DNA of 40,132 nt from Saccharomonospora iraqiensis subsp. paurometabolica YIM 90007 (lineage in GTDB: Bacteria > Actinomycetota > Actinomycetes > Mycobacteriales > Pseudonocardiaceae): the NCBI RefSeq assembly GCF_000231035.2, contig NZ_KI912250.1, forward strand, positions 182,595 through 222,726, given 5' to 3'. The notes beneath the pieces were generated by a model that was not told the origin of the DNA, made no database searches, and saw nothing but the letters and a program-made list of their open reading frames with translations. Below, piece by piece: positions 32,403 through 39,616 of the stretch; position 1 is the stretch's first letter, and every line of letters begins with the position of its first letter. A program made the translations under genes and the position numbers.

Positions 32403-32480
32403 TCTCACGGATGAACTTGCGGAAATCCGTGACCCATCAGTACGGTCTCACTCACGGTTCAAACGACATCATCCGTGAGA
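32403..32480. promoter_or_regulatory. Operator cluster with three TCACGGAT/ATCCGTGA sites
   Basis: The octamer occurs at 32406-32413 (TCACGGAT), 32425-32432 (ATCCGTGA) and 32471-32478 (ATCCGTGA). The outer pair extends to perfect 12-base inverted arms, TCTCACGGATGA and TCATCCGTGAGA. The cluster fills the gap between the divergent CGNR regulator and UlaG-like genes and lies next to both starts, as expected for an autorepressor controlling both. Confidence 0.65.
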
Positions 32481-32489
32481 GGTGCCTTC

Positions 32490-33260
32490 ATGTCCGCATC
32501 CGCGACCCCCGTTCGCGTCTTCGGCGGCCCGACCGCCCTGTTCGAGTACGGTGGCCTGCGTTTCCTGACCGACCCGACCTTCGACGATCCCGGGGAACAC
32601 GAGAGCGTCGGACCCGTCCTCACCAAGACGAGTCCCGCACGCGGCACCCCGGCCGACCTCGGGCACGTCGACGTGGTGCTGCTCTCCCACGACGAGCACG
32701 CCGACAACCTCGACGACTCCGGCCGCGCCCTGCTCTCCGACGTTCCCCTCACGCTCACCACCCCGGGTGGTGGCGAACGTCTGGGTGACCGGGCCCGGGG
32801 CATGGCCGACTGGGAGACTGCCGAACTCGATCGACCGGGAGGGGGAACGGTCACGGTGACGGCCGTCCCCGCGATCCACGGCCCCGCGTCCCGCGAGGAG
32901 GTCGAAGCCGTCGCCGGCCAGGTCGTCGGCTTCGTACTCACCGGCGACGGGCTCCCGACCGTGTACGTCAGCGGAGACAACGCCGCACTCGAACCGGTCC
33001 GCGAGATCGCCGAACGCTTCGCCCCGATCGACACCGCCCTCCTCTTCGCCGGGGCGCCGCGGTTCCCCATGCTCTTCGACGGCGAACCGTTGGTTCTCGA
33101 CAGCGCCGGAGCCGCCGAGGCGACCCGGATCCTCGACGCCCGTCGCGTCGTGCCGGTCCACTACGAGGGCTGGGCGCACTTCACCGAAGGCCGCGACGAT
33201 CTGGAACAGGCCTTTCGCACGGCAGATCTCGCGGACCGCCTCGACTGGGGCAGCGAATGA
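32490..33260 (+). CDS. UlaG-like metallo-beta-lactamase-fold hydrolase
   Basis: 256 residues. The metal motif S-H-D-E-H-A-D-N-L-D (about residues 68-77) is the UlaG/YtnP variant of H-x-H-x-D-H. Further ligands are in VPAIHGP, VYVSGDN and VPVHYEGWAHF. LEYGG-like FEYGGLRFLTDPTFDDPG at the N-terminus is typical. Enzymes of this group hydrolyse lactones or phosphodiesters; the substrate here is unknown. GAGAGG lies 8 bases before the chosen ATG. It is divergent from the CGNR regulator and probably under its control. Confidence 0.88.
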   Translation: MSASATPVRVFGGPTALFEYGGLRFLTDPTFDDPGEHESVGPVLTKTSPARGTPADLGHVDVVLLSHDEHADNLDDSGRALLSDVPLTLTTPGGGERLGDRARGMADWETAELDRPGGGTVTVTAVPAIHGPASREEVEAVAGQVVGFVLTGDGLPTVYVSGDNAALEPVREIAERFAPIDTALLFAGAPRFPMLFDGEPLVLDSAGAAEATRILDARRVVPVHYEGWAHFTEGRDDLEQAFRTADLADRLDWGSE

Positions 33261-33331
33261 TCCGCTGACGAGAGCATCACGGCCCGCACCGGCCGACGAG
33301 GAGACACCGCCGGACATGCGAAGCCGAAAGC

Positions 33332-33364
33332 GGGAAAGCCACCCGCTCCGCGGGTGGCTTTCCC
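33332..33364. terminator. Intrinsic-type terminator hairpin
   Basis: GGGAAAGCCACCCGC and its exact reverse complement around loop TCC, 15 base pairs, 71 bases after the UlaG-like gene. It would end that transcript and perhaps once ended the converging DGPF gene, whose relic abuts it. Confidence 0.85.
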
Positions 33365-33430
33365 CGCACGGGTCTCGTCCTCGACGCCAATCAGGTAGAG
33401 ACCACCCCGAGAGCTGATCCTGGGAGACAT
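33365..33430 (-). pseudogene. Relic of a second YCII/DGPF gene
   Basis: On the minus strand, about 22 codons read SSRGGLYLIGVEDETRA. This matches the middle of the intact YCII protein encoded nearby (FLGGFYLVDVEDEARA) at G-G, Y-L, V-E-D-E and R-A. The frame then runs straight into the terminator hairpin, and nothing upstream resembles the rest of the domain. It is most simply a decayed or partly deleted copy. The 279-base gap between the flanking genes holds only this relic and the hairpin. Confidence 0.5.
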
Positions 33431-33539
33431 CGCCGACTACACCGGCGGCGGACCGACCCGCCCGGAGGTGCCCCGAACACGGCGGGACCTCCGACCGGAC
33501 GGGAACGCGACGAGGAACGGAACGGGGACGATGGGGCGC

Positions 33540-34085
33540 ATGACCGAGTCGGCCACGCGACGCGAGCGTCGGCAGCCCGTGTGGGCCGCTTGCGCCTCGG
33601 CGGTCTGGGGCGGCCTCTTCGCCATGATCAGCCTCTACTGGGCTCTCGGCGGGCTCGTCGGGATCGAGACGATCGGCGGTGAGCTCGAACGGATGGCGCG
33701 CGCCGGCGAGGTCGGTCCGCTCGTCTGGGGAGCGACGATCATCAAGGTCGTCGGCGTGGTCTATTCCCTGGCCCTGGTGCAACGGTGGGGGCGGACCCTC
33801 CCCCGCGCCCTGATGCTGGCAGGTGGGTGGGCCGCCACCGTGCTGCTGCTCGGCTACGGAGGAGTGACGGTCGGCATCGAAATCCTCGTGGCCACCGGTG
33901 TGTTGGCTGCCCCCGCGGAGATCGACTGGTACGCCTTCTACTGGCACCTCGCGCTGTGGGACCCGTGGTTCGTCCTCTGGGGGATCCTGCTGGGCCTCGC
34001 GGTTGTTCACTACCAGCGCGCGACCCGGCGCGCCGGTACCGCTGGTCGATGGTGCTCCGACTCGCGCGGAGCGAGTGGGCGTTAG
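33540..34085 (+). CDS. DUF3995-type four-helix membrane protein
   Basis: 181 residues from the chosen ATG. Four transmembrane segments: WAACASAVWGGLFAMISLYW, LVWGATIIKVVGVVYSLALV, ALMLAGGWAATVLLLGYGGV and WFVLWGILLGLAVVHY. The first segment plus ALGG is the hallmark of DUF3995 proteins of actinomycetes, whose function is unknown. Starts at 33531 and 33468 are in frame and possible; GGGGACG before 33531 and GGGGCGC before 33540 are both acceptable ribosome sites. It stands alone between a terminator and the tRNA gene. Confidence 0.8.
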   Translation: MTESATRRERRQPVWAACASAVWGGLFAMISLYWALGGLVGIETIGGELERMARAGEVGPLVWGATIIKVVGVVYSLALVQRWGRTLPRALMLAGGWAATVLLLGYGGVTVGIEILVATGVLAAPAEIDWYAFYWHLALWDPWFVLWGILLGLAVVHYQRATRRAGTAGRWCSDSRGASGR

Positions 34086-34141
34086 AGGGGTCCTGCGCAA
34101 GGACCTTCATTCAGGCCCGGGCGGTATCGGTACCCGTGAGG

Positions 34142-34214
34142 TGGAGCTGAGGGGAATCGAACCCCTGACCTTCTCGATGCGAACGAGACGCGCTACCAAC
34201 TGCGCTACAGCCCC
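34142..34214 (-). tRNA. tRNA-Ala (anticodon CGC)
   Basis: 73 bases. Acceptor stem GGGGCTG pairs with CAGCTCC (one G-U); the D arm contains AGCGCAGTTGGTAGCGC; the anticodon stem is TCTCG/CGAGA with loop TTCGCAT, giving anticodon CGC for Ala codon GCG; the T arm is AGGGG-TTCGATT-CCCCT. The 3' CCA is not encoded (CACC follows). Its 3' end faces the accessory region on the left. Confidence 0.97.
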
Positions 34215-34270
34215 TTATCGGTTGCCGGAACAGCATAGCAACCGACGCGACCCGGTCGACGCGGGGGTCC

Positions 34271-35308
34271 CTACTCCCCCACCGCCCGCCGATAGGGCAG
34301 GTGACCGGGGTCGTCCAGTTCGTGGAAGGCCGGGTCCTCGTCCTCCAGGTCCACCACCACGGCCTGCCTGCGCACGCGCGAGGTCGGCATCGGCTTGCGC
34401 TCGTTGCCGACCACCCCGACACCGTCGGAGCGCAGCACCTCGATCTCGGCGAGCGGGTCCGGCCTGCTCGGCGTGCGCCTGCTGGCCGCGCGCATCCGGG
34501 CGAGCCTGCGCTGCCGGATCTCCTCCTCGATCCGCACCTGCCTGCGCAGGTAACCGAGGTAGCCGATCAGGACGGCGTCGACGACACCGTGTGCCCACCA
34601 CAGCAGCGGCAGCGTCATCCCGGCGACCACACCCGTCGTCGCGGCCGTGAGCAGCAGCAGGATCACCACCCGCTGGCGGAAGGAGTACTTCGCCTTCGCC
34701 GTACGCGCCGCGGCCTCCGGGTCGAAGCCGCCGCGGCCGGGCCGGTACCGCCGGGGACGCCCGGGGACGGGGCCTGCGGACCTGCCGTCCCCGGTGCTGG
34801 CTTCGTCGGGTGCCCAACCGTCGTCGGGCCCGTCGTCGACCGGGTACCCGTGGTCGTCATATCCGTCGTCGTACCGGTCGTCGCCGTACCCGTCGTCGTA
34901 CTCCGGGGCTCCGTCGTACTCCGGGGCTCCGTCGTACTCCGGGGCGACGCGCCCGTCGTCGGGCAGGTCGTACCCGTCGTCGGGGTACAGGTCGTCGGGG
35001 TGGATCCCGTCGTGGTCCGCGTACGCGCCGTCCCCCAGCGGTGCGCGATCACCGAACCCGACGTCGACCCGGTCGTCCGGGCCGACACCGGCGACATCCC
35101 GGCCACCGGGTTCCCGGTCGTCCTCCACCCCGGCCCCGTCCGTGGATCCACCGCGTCCCGCACCCCGCGTGCTCCCGCTGCGCACGACCCGCGCGGCCAG
35201 TGCCGCGTCGTTGGTCTGTGTGACCACCTGCCGCTTGCGGGCGACCATGGGCACGAGGACGGCCAACCATGCCGCAGCCAGCCCCACGATGATCAACGAG
35301 CTGGGCAT
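34271..35308 (-). CDS. sepX: Divisome membrane protein SepX/GlpR
   Basis: 345 residues. N-terminal membrane helix (SLIIVGLAAAWLAVLVPMVA, residues 4-23) followed by RKRQVVTQTNDAALAARV, the signature of this actinobacterial family. A long Asp/Tyr-rich disordered linker (about residues 45-170, with three APEYD repeats) and two further helices (about 216-253, VVILLLLTAATTGVVAG and LLWWAHGVVDAVLIGYLGYL) follow, then a basic coiled segment and cytoplasmic tail. From published work, SepX stabilises FtsZ rings in Streptomyces and its corynebacterial relative is the membrane receptor of the gephyrin-like Glp, whose gene is two genes upstream here. The locus order supports the assignment. Confidence 0.88.
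   Translation of the reverse strand: MPSSLIIVGLAAAWLAVLVPMVARKRQVVTQTNDAALAARVVRSGSTRGAGRGGSTDGAGVEDDREPGGRDVAGVGPDDRVDVGFGDRAPLGDGAYADHDGIHPDDLYPDDGYDLPDDGRVAPEYDGAPEYDGAPEYDDGYGDDRYDDGYDDHGYPVDDGPDDGWAPDEASTGDGRSAGPVPGRPRRYRPGRGGFDPEAAARTAKAKYSFRQRVVILLLLTAATTGVVAGMTLPLLWWAHGVVDAVLIGYLGYLRRQVRIEEEIRQRRLARMRAASRRTPSRPDPLAEIEVLRSDGVGVVGNERKPMPTSRVRRQAVVVDLEDEDPAFHELDDPGHLPYRRAVGE
34898..34945. repeat. 18-base tandem repeat inside sepX (2.7 copies)
   Basis: Copies of GTACTCCGGGGCTCCGTC at 34898-34915 and 34916-34933 and a partial copy to 34945. They encode the A-P-E-Y-D-G repeats of the acidic linker. In-frame slippage can change linker length without breaking the protein. Confidence 0.9.
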
Positions 35309-35437
35309 CTTCCGTCACCTCCCCCGACCGATACTCCTCGTCGCCACACGCGGCGACCGCGTCCCCCGGCCCCGGGACCCGCCCGGCTGCCGTCGACCGC
35401 GCACGCTGTGTGCCGAACCCCGACCGTCGCCACGCTA

Positions 35438-35451
35438 GTCACAGGAGTAAC
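35438..35451 (-). promoter_or_regulatory. Possible sepX promoter/Crp-like site
   Basis: In the 222-base gap between sepX and rimJ, the minus strand reads GTTACTCCTGTGACTAGCGT. GTTAC/GTGAC form an imperfect palindrome like a Crp/Fnr-type half-site pair, and TAGCGT could be a -10 box. Nothing else in the gap stands out. Weak evidence. Confidence 0.25.
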
Positions 35452-35530
35452 AGAAAACGCGGAGACTCGCCGGGTGGTTTGACCACCCGACCGGCTCACA
35501 CGAGAGCCATTTACGCGCCGTCACCGCTGG

Positions 35531-36202
35531 TCAGGACCACATCGCCCGACCGGAGTCAACGAAGCGGGTGACGAGTCCATCACCGCTCTCCTCCGTGGTG
35601 ATCGCGAAGCACAGATGGTCGCGCCAGTCACCCTCCACGTCGAGGTACCGGCGCAGCAGCCCCTCCCGCCGGTAACCGACCTTGGTCAGCACCCGGACAC
35701 TGGCGAGGTTCTCCGGACGCACGGTGGCCTCCAGGCGATGCAACCGCGCCGCGCCGAAGGCGTGGTCGGTCACCATCGCCACGGCGGCGGTCGCCACCCC
35801 CGACCCCGCCAGGGTGGACGCCACCCAGTAGCCGACCCACGCCGAGCGCAGCGACGCGCGGATGATGTTGCCCACGGTGATCTGTCCGGCGAACCTCCCG
35901 TCCACGGTGATGGCGAACGGCAGACACTGCCCGCGCCGGGCGAGCCTGCGCAGCGCCGACCACTGCGACGGCCACACCCAGGGCGCGTTGCGCTCCTCCC
36001 ACGGCTGCTCCTGGGTGGGCTCCCAGGGCCGCAGGTACTCGCGGTCGCGCACCCGGATGCGGCTCCACTCGGTGCCGTCCCGCAGCCGGACCGGCCGCAC
36101 CCGCACCACGCCCCCGGGCACCGTCACCGGTCCGAGCCGGGTGGGCCAGCCGGGATGGCGCGGCTCCGCGGCGTACGGGGTGCCGTAACCCGTCGACGTC
36201 AT
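35531..36202 (-). CDS. rimJ: RimJ/RimL-type GNAT N-acetyltransferase
   Basis: 223 residues, acetyl-CoA-dependent transferase of the RimJ group (ribosomal-protein or other N-terminal amines). Seen: VRVRPVRLRDGTEWSRIRVR at the N-terminus, FAGQITVGNIIRASLRSAWV, GYWVASTLAGSGVATAAVAM (the acetyl-CoA pyrophosphate loop with G-S-G-V-A-T), LHRLEATVRPENLASVRVL and GYRREGLLRRYLDVEGDWRD. The gene lies between glp and sepX, as its homologue does in mycobacteria (Rv0995 between moeA1 and Rv0996, from memory). The real acetyl acceptor is not known. The start follows 29 bases after the glp stop codon. Confidence 0.9.
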   Translation of the reverse strand: MTSTGYGTPYAAEPRHPGWPTRLGPVTVPGGVVRVRPVRLRDGTEWSRIRVRDREYLRPWEPTQEQPWEERNAPWVWPSQWSALRRLARRGQCLPFAITVDGRFAGQITVGNIIRASLRSAWVGYWVASTLAGSGVATAAVAMVTDHAFGAARLHRLEATVRPENLASVRVLTKVGYRREGLLRRYLDVEGDWRDHLCFAITTEESGDGLVTRFVDSGRAMWS

Positions 36203-36231
36203 CGCCCCCCACTACGGGTCGTCGTTCCCCA

Positions 36232-37503
36232 CTACGCGCGCTGGGCGAGGAAGGCGACCCGGACCTGCTCGCCCGCCGCGACCTCGGTGAGCCCCTCCGG
36301 CACGTTGATCAGGCAGTTCGCCTCGGCGAGCGAGGCGAGCAGGTGCGTCCCGCCCGTACCGAGCGGCTGGACCAGGTACTCGCCGTTGCTCTCGTCGCGC
36401 AGCAACTGCCCGCGGAGGAAACCGCGGCGTCCGGGTGTCGACGTGACCGGCGACAGCAGGCGTGCCTGGACCGCGCGGCGGTGCGGGTTCCGGGTGCCCC
36501 GCGCCGCCCGGATCAACGGCCGGACCATGATCTCGAAGACCACCAGTGCGCTCATCGGGTTGGCCGGGATGAGGAAGGTGGGCACGGCGTCCGGGCCGAG
36601 CCTGCCGAACGCCTGCGTCGAGCCCGGGTGCATGGCCACCCGCGTGGTGTCCACGTCGCCGAGGTCGGACAGCGCGGCCTGCACCTCCTCCCCGATCGAG
36701 CCACCCGCCCCGCCCGCGACCACGACGACCTCGGACATCAGCAGCCTGCCCTCGACCGTCTCCCGCAGCCGCCGGGGGTCGAGCGGCACGATGCCCACCC
36801 GGCTCACCTCGGCGCCGGCGTCCCGCGCCGCCGCGGCGAGGGCGTAGGAGTTGACGTCGTAGATCTGGCCCGCGGCGGGCGAGCGGTCGACGTCCACCAG
36901 CTCGTCGCCCACCGAGATGATCGACACCCGGGGGCGCGGGTGGACCAGAACCTTCGCCCGCCCCACGGCCGCCAGCAGCCCGACCTGGGCTGACCCGATC
37001 GTGTCACCCCGGCGGACGGCGACGTCACCGATCTGCACGTCCTCGCCGGTGCGGCGGACGTAGCCGTGGGACGGCACCGCGTGCGCCACCTCCACCTTCG
37101 CCACGCCCCCGTCGGTGTAGGCGGCGGGGACGACGGCGTCGGCGAGGGTGGGCAGCGGCGCACCGGTGGCGACCTTGACGGCCTGGCCCGGCTGGAGTCT
37201 GCGGGGCTGGCGCGACCCGGCGGGGATCTCACCCACGACCGGCATCTGCACCGGCTCCCCGGCCGCGGCGCGCACGTCGACGCTGCGCACCGCGTACCCG
37301 TCCACGGCGGCCTGGTCGAAGCCGGGAAGCGCCTGTTCGGCGACGACCTCCTCGGCACACAGCAGCCCCTGTGCCTCGGAGATCGCCACCCGCACCGGGC
37401 GTGGCCGCACGGCGGCGTCGAGCAGCAGCCTGAGCTGGTCGTCCACCGAGCGGAGGCCGGTGGCCTCGGGCGGGGTGTCGGCGGTCGGCTCGGTTCCGGT
37501 CAT
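36232..37503 (-). CDS. glp: Gephyrin-like MoeA-family divisome protein Glp
   Basis: 423 residues with the full MoeA fold: domain III start LPGFDQAAVDGYAVRSVD, PVVGEIPAGS, VKVATGAPLP, VRRTGEDVQIGDVAVRRGDT, the MoCF-binding part RVSIISVGDELVDVD, IYDVNSYALAAAARDAGAEV, VVAGGAGGSIGEEVQ, then ANPMSALVVFE and a C-terminal beta domain. Key insertase motifs are altered: K-P-G-K-P of molybdenum insertases is HPGST, G-G-V-S-V/M-G is GGAGGSIG, and G-N-P-x-S-A is ANPMSA. In Corynebacterium, Glp of this locus binds FtsZ and a membrane receptor instead of making cofactor. The start shares the A of the galU stop (TGATG), so the genes are coupled. Confidence 0.85.
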   Translation of the reverse strand: MTGTEPTADTPPEATGLRSVDDQLRLLLDAAVRPRPVRVAISEAQGLLCAEEVVAEQALPGFDQAAVDGYAVRSVDVRAAAGEPVQMPVVGEIPAGSRQPRRLQPGQAVKVATGAPLPTLADAVVPAAYTDGGVAKVEVAHAVPSHGYVRRTGEDVQIGDVAVRRGDTIGSAQVGLLAAVGRAKVLVHPRPRVSIISVGDELVDVDRSPAAGQIYDVNSYALAAAARDAGAEVSRVGIVPLDPRRLRETVEGRLLMSEVVVVAGGAGGSIGEEVQAALSDLGDVDTTRVAMHPGSTQAFGRLGPDAVPTFLIPANPMSALVVFEIMVRPLIRAARGTRNPHRRAVQARLLSPVTSTPGRRGFLRGQLLRDESNGEYLVQPLGTGGTHLLASLAEANCLINVPEGLTEVAAGEQVRVAFLAQRA

Positions 37504-38408
37504 CAGTCGGCGGTACCACCGATCCGGTCGGTCAGCCACTCGCGCAGGGCCGGCCCGTACTCCGGGTCGTCCAGGGCGAAGTCGACGGCCGCCCGCAGGA
37601 AGCCACCCGGATTGCCCAGGTCGTGCCTGCCCCCGCGGTGGACCACGACGTGCACCGGGTGCCCCTCGGAGATCAGCAGCGCGACGGCATCGGTGAGCTG
37701 CAGTTCGCCGCCGGAGCCGGGGCCGATCCGCTTCAGCGCGTCGAAAACCGCGCGGTCGAGCAGGTACCGGCCCGCGGCGGCGTAGGTGGAGGGGGCCTCG
37801 TCCGGGGCGGGTTTCTCGACCATGCCGTGCACCCGTTTGACGTCGGCGTCGTCGGTGTCGGAGACGTCGAACACGCCGTACGGCGAGATCCGGTCCTTCG
37901 GGATGTCGAAGGCGCACAGCACGCTGCCACCGTGCCGGGCGCGGACCTCGGCCATCTTGGACAGCACCCCGGTGGGCAGGACCAGGTCGTCCGGCAGCAG
38001 GACGGCGACGGCGGCGTCGTCGTCGGTCAGGTTCGGTTCGGCCTGCGCGACGGCGTGCCCGAGGCCGAGGGCCTGCTCCTGCAGGGCCGTCTCGACGTCG
38101 AGCAGCCCGGGTGCGCGGCGGATGCGGGCGAGCAGTTCGGTCTTGCCCTTGCTCTCCAGCGCGTGCTCCAGCTCGGGGCTGTCGCGGAAGTAGTCGGCCA
38201 CCGCCTCCTTGCCGGGGGATGTGACGATCACCATACGGTTCGCCCCGGCCTGTGCCGCCTCGTCCGCGACGAGTTCGATCCCCGGTGTGTCGACGACCGG
38301 GAGAAGTTCCTTGGGCACGGCCTTGGTGGTCGGCAGAAATCTCGTACCCAACCCGGCGGCAGGCACGATGGCGGTCCGGAACGTGGTCTCACTCGTGGCG
38401 CCCGTCAT
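37503..38408 (-). CDS. galU: UTP-glucose-1-phosphate uridylyltransferase (GalU)
   Basis: 301 residues. Makes UDP-glucose from UTP and glucose-1-phosphate for cell-wall and trehalose synthesis. Seen: nucleotide-binding IVPAAGLGTRFLPTTKAVPK, ELLPVVDTPGIELVADEAAQ, QEQALGLGHAV, LLPDDLVL, GMVEKPAPDEAPSTYAAAGR and GGELQLTDA. GH65-derived glucose-1-phosphate is the beta anomer and would not feed it directly. No ribosome site precedes the ATG, and a TAGGCT -10 box ends 8 bases upstream, so the mRNA is probably leaderless. First gene of the galU-glp-rimJ operon, divergent from fthC. Confidence 0.95.
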   Translation of the reverse strand: MTGATSETTFRTAIVPAAGLGTRFLPTTKAVPKELLPVVDTPGIELVADEAAQAGANRMVIVTSPGKEAVADYFRDSPELEHALESKGKTELLARIRRAPGLLDVETALQEQALGLGHAVAQAEPNLTDDDAAVAVLLPDDLVLPTGVLSKMAEVRARHGGSVLCAFDIPKDRISPYGVFDVSDTDDADVKRVHGMVEKPAPDEAPSTYAAAGRYLLDRAVFDALKRIGPGSGGELQLTDAVALLISEGHPVHVVVHRGGRHDLGNPGGFLRAAVDFALDDPEYGPALREWLTDRIGGTAD

Positions 38409-38416
38409 GGCCGCAA

Positions 38417-38426
38417 AGCCTAGCCT
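38417..38426. promoter_or_regulatory. Back-to-back -10 boxes of galU and fthC
   Basis: AGCCTAGCCT contains TAGCCT on the plus strand (6 bases before the fthC GTG) and TAGGCT on the minus strand (8 bases before the galU ATG). Only 24 bases separate the two start codons and neither has a ribosome site, so both transcripts look leaderless and the promoters overlap. Confidence 0.5.
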
Positions 38427-38432
38427 GGTCCC

Positions 38433-39029
38433 GTGACTCACACCGACAACGACAGCCCCCTCGAGGGTGGCAAGACGCAGTGGCGCCGCTCGATCCAGGC
38501 CGCACGCACGGCGGTCACGGCACAACAGCAGGTCAGCGAGTCGTCGCGGCTGGTGGCCGCGGTCGCCGACCTGGACGCCGGTGTCGTGTGCTGTTACGTG
38601 CCGTACGGGTCCGAGCCCGGGTCGCTGGCGCTGCTCGACCGGTTGCGCGAGCAGGGCAGCAGGGTGCTGCTCCCGGTGATCCCGCCCGAGCGCGGGCCGC
38701 TGGACTGGGCCGAGTACACCGGCACCGAGACGCTGGGCAAGGGCGAGTTCATGCCCGTGCTCGAACCGCAGGGGCCCCGACTCGGGCCGGAGGCCATCGC
38801 CGACGCCGACGTCGTGCTCACCCCGGCACTCGCCGTCGACAAGCGGGGCGTGCGGCTGGGCAAGGGCGCGGGCTACTACGACCGGTCGCTGGTGCTGACC
38901 TCCCCGGGGACGGACCTGATCGCGGTGATCCGGGACGCCGAACTGGTGGACGAACTGCCCGCCGAGCCGCACGACGTGCGGATGCACGCGGTGCTGACCC
39001 CGGACCGGGGCCTGCACCGCCTGCCGTGA
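38433..39029 (+). CDS. fthC: 5-formyltetrahydrofolate cyclo-ligase
   Basis: 198 residues, the family size. Uses ATP to close 5-formyl-THF to 5,10-methenyl-THF, recycling an inhibitory folate. Seen: N-terminal KTQWRRSIQAARTAV, VVCCYVPYGSEPGSLALLDR, RVLLPVIPPERGPLDWAEY, DVVLTPALAVDKRGVRLGKG followed by AGYYDRSL (the conserved nucleotide/substrate loop), and LPAEPHDVRMHAVLTP. Starts with GTG without a ribosome site next to a -10 box. The same pairing with galU on one side and an FmdB-type gene on the other is found in Mycobacterium tuberculosis (Rv0991c-Rv0993, from memory). Confidence 0.94.
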   Translation: MTHTDNDSPLEGGKTQWRRSIQAARTAVTAQQQVSESSRLVAAVADLDAGVVCCYVPYGSEPGSLALLDRLREQGSRVLLPVIPPERGPLDWAEYTGTETLGKGEFMPVLEPQGPRLGPEAIADADVVLTPALAVDKRGVRLGKGAGYYDRSLVLTSPGTDLIAVIRDAELVDELPAEPHDVRMHAVLTPDRGLHRLP

Positions 39030-39130
39030 CCGGCCCCGGTGTGCCCCGCCCGGTGTGCCCCGCCCGGTGACCGTCACCGGTGTGACCGGGGCCTGATTGC
39101 GCACCGGGAATCCGATCCCGCAGAATTGCG

Positions 39131-39157
39131 TTGGCACTCGCACCGAGAGAGTGCCAG
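39131..39157 (+). promoter_or_regulatory. CIRCE-type HrcA operator
   Basis: TTGGCACTC, nine bases, GAGTGCCAG. This matches the CIRCE consensus TTAGCACTC-N9-GAGTGCTAA with changes that keep the symmetry. It ends 19 bases before the fmdB start, so the heat-shock repressor HrcA should control that gene. Confidence 0.85.
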
Positions 39158-39176
39158 AACGCCTGAAGGAGTTCCC

Positions 39177-39602
39177 GTGCCGACCTACCAGTACGCGTGC
39201 AAGGACTGCGACCACCAGTTCGAGACGGTCCAGTCGTTCTCCGATTCGAGTTTGACCGACTGCCCGGAGTGCCAGGGCAGGTTGCGCAAGCTGTTCGGCT
39301 CCGTCGGGGTCATCTTCAAGGGCAGCGGGTTCTACCGCAACGACTCCCGCTCCGAGTCGAAGTCGACTTCCTCGAACGGCTCGTCGAGCGGGTCGTCCGA
39401 CGCGGCCTCCGGGGGTTCGGGATCGTCCGAGTCGTCGTCGGGATCGTCCGGTTCGTCCGACTCGGCCGGTTCGGCGAGCTCGGACGGCTCCGGGAAATCC
39501 GCCTCGTCCTCGAACTCCGGCAACTCGTCCTCCGGCTCGTCCGGCTCGTCCTCGTCGGGAAGCTCGGGCGGTTCGACCAGCACGGCGGCGGCCGCCTCCT
39601 GA
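39177..39602 (+). CDS. FmdB-family zinc-ribbon protein, Ruc-like heat-shock chaperone
   Basis: 141 residues. The N-terminus VPTYQYACKDCDHQFE is the FmdB zinc ribbon with Cys8, Cys11, Cys29 and Cys32 (C-x2-C ... CPEC), followed by LRKLFGSVGVIFKGSGFYRN. From about residue 58 on, the protein is almost pure Ser/Gly with scattered Asp, Glu, Lys and Ala, certainly disordered. A zinc-ribbon protein with a disordered tail and HrcA control in M. tuberculosis, Rv0991c (Ruc), is a redox-regulated chaperone; here the CIRCE element, the neighbour fthC and the architecture all agree. GTG start with AAGGAG upstream. The Ser/Gly tail is longer and more uniform than I would expect. Confidence 0.88.
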   Translation: MPTYQYACKDCDHQFETVQSFSDSSLTDCPECQGRLRKLFGSVGVIFKGSGFYRNDSRSESKSTSSNGSSSGSSDAASGGSGSSESSSGSSGSSDSAGSASSDGSGKSASSSNSGNSSSGSSGSSSSGSSGGSTSTAAAAS

Positions 39603-39616
39603 CCCTGCGGACCACC

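Noticed and set aside
39361-39602. Repetitive Ser/Gly-coding DNA as a possible CRISPR or satellite
   Set aside because: The repeats are irregular codon runs in frame with an FmdB gene, with no constant repeat or unique spacers.
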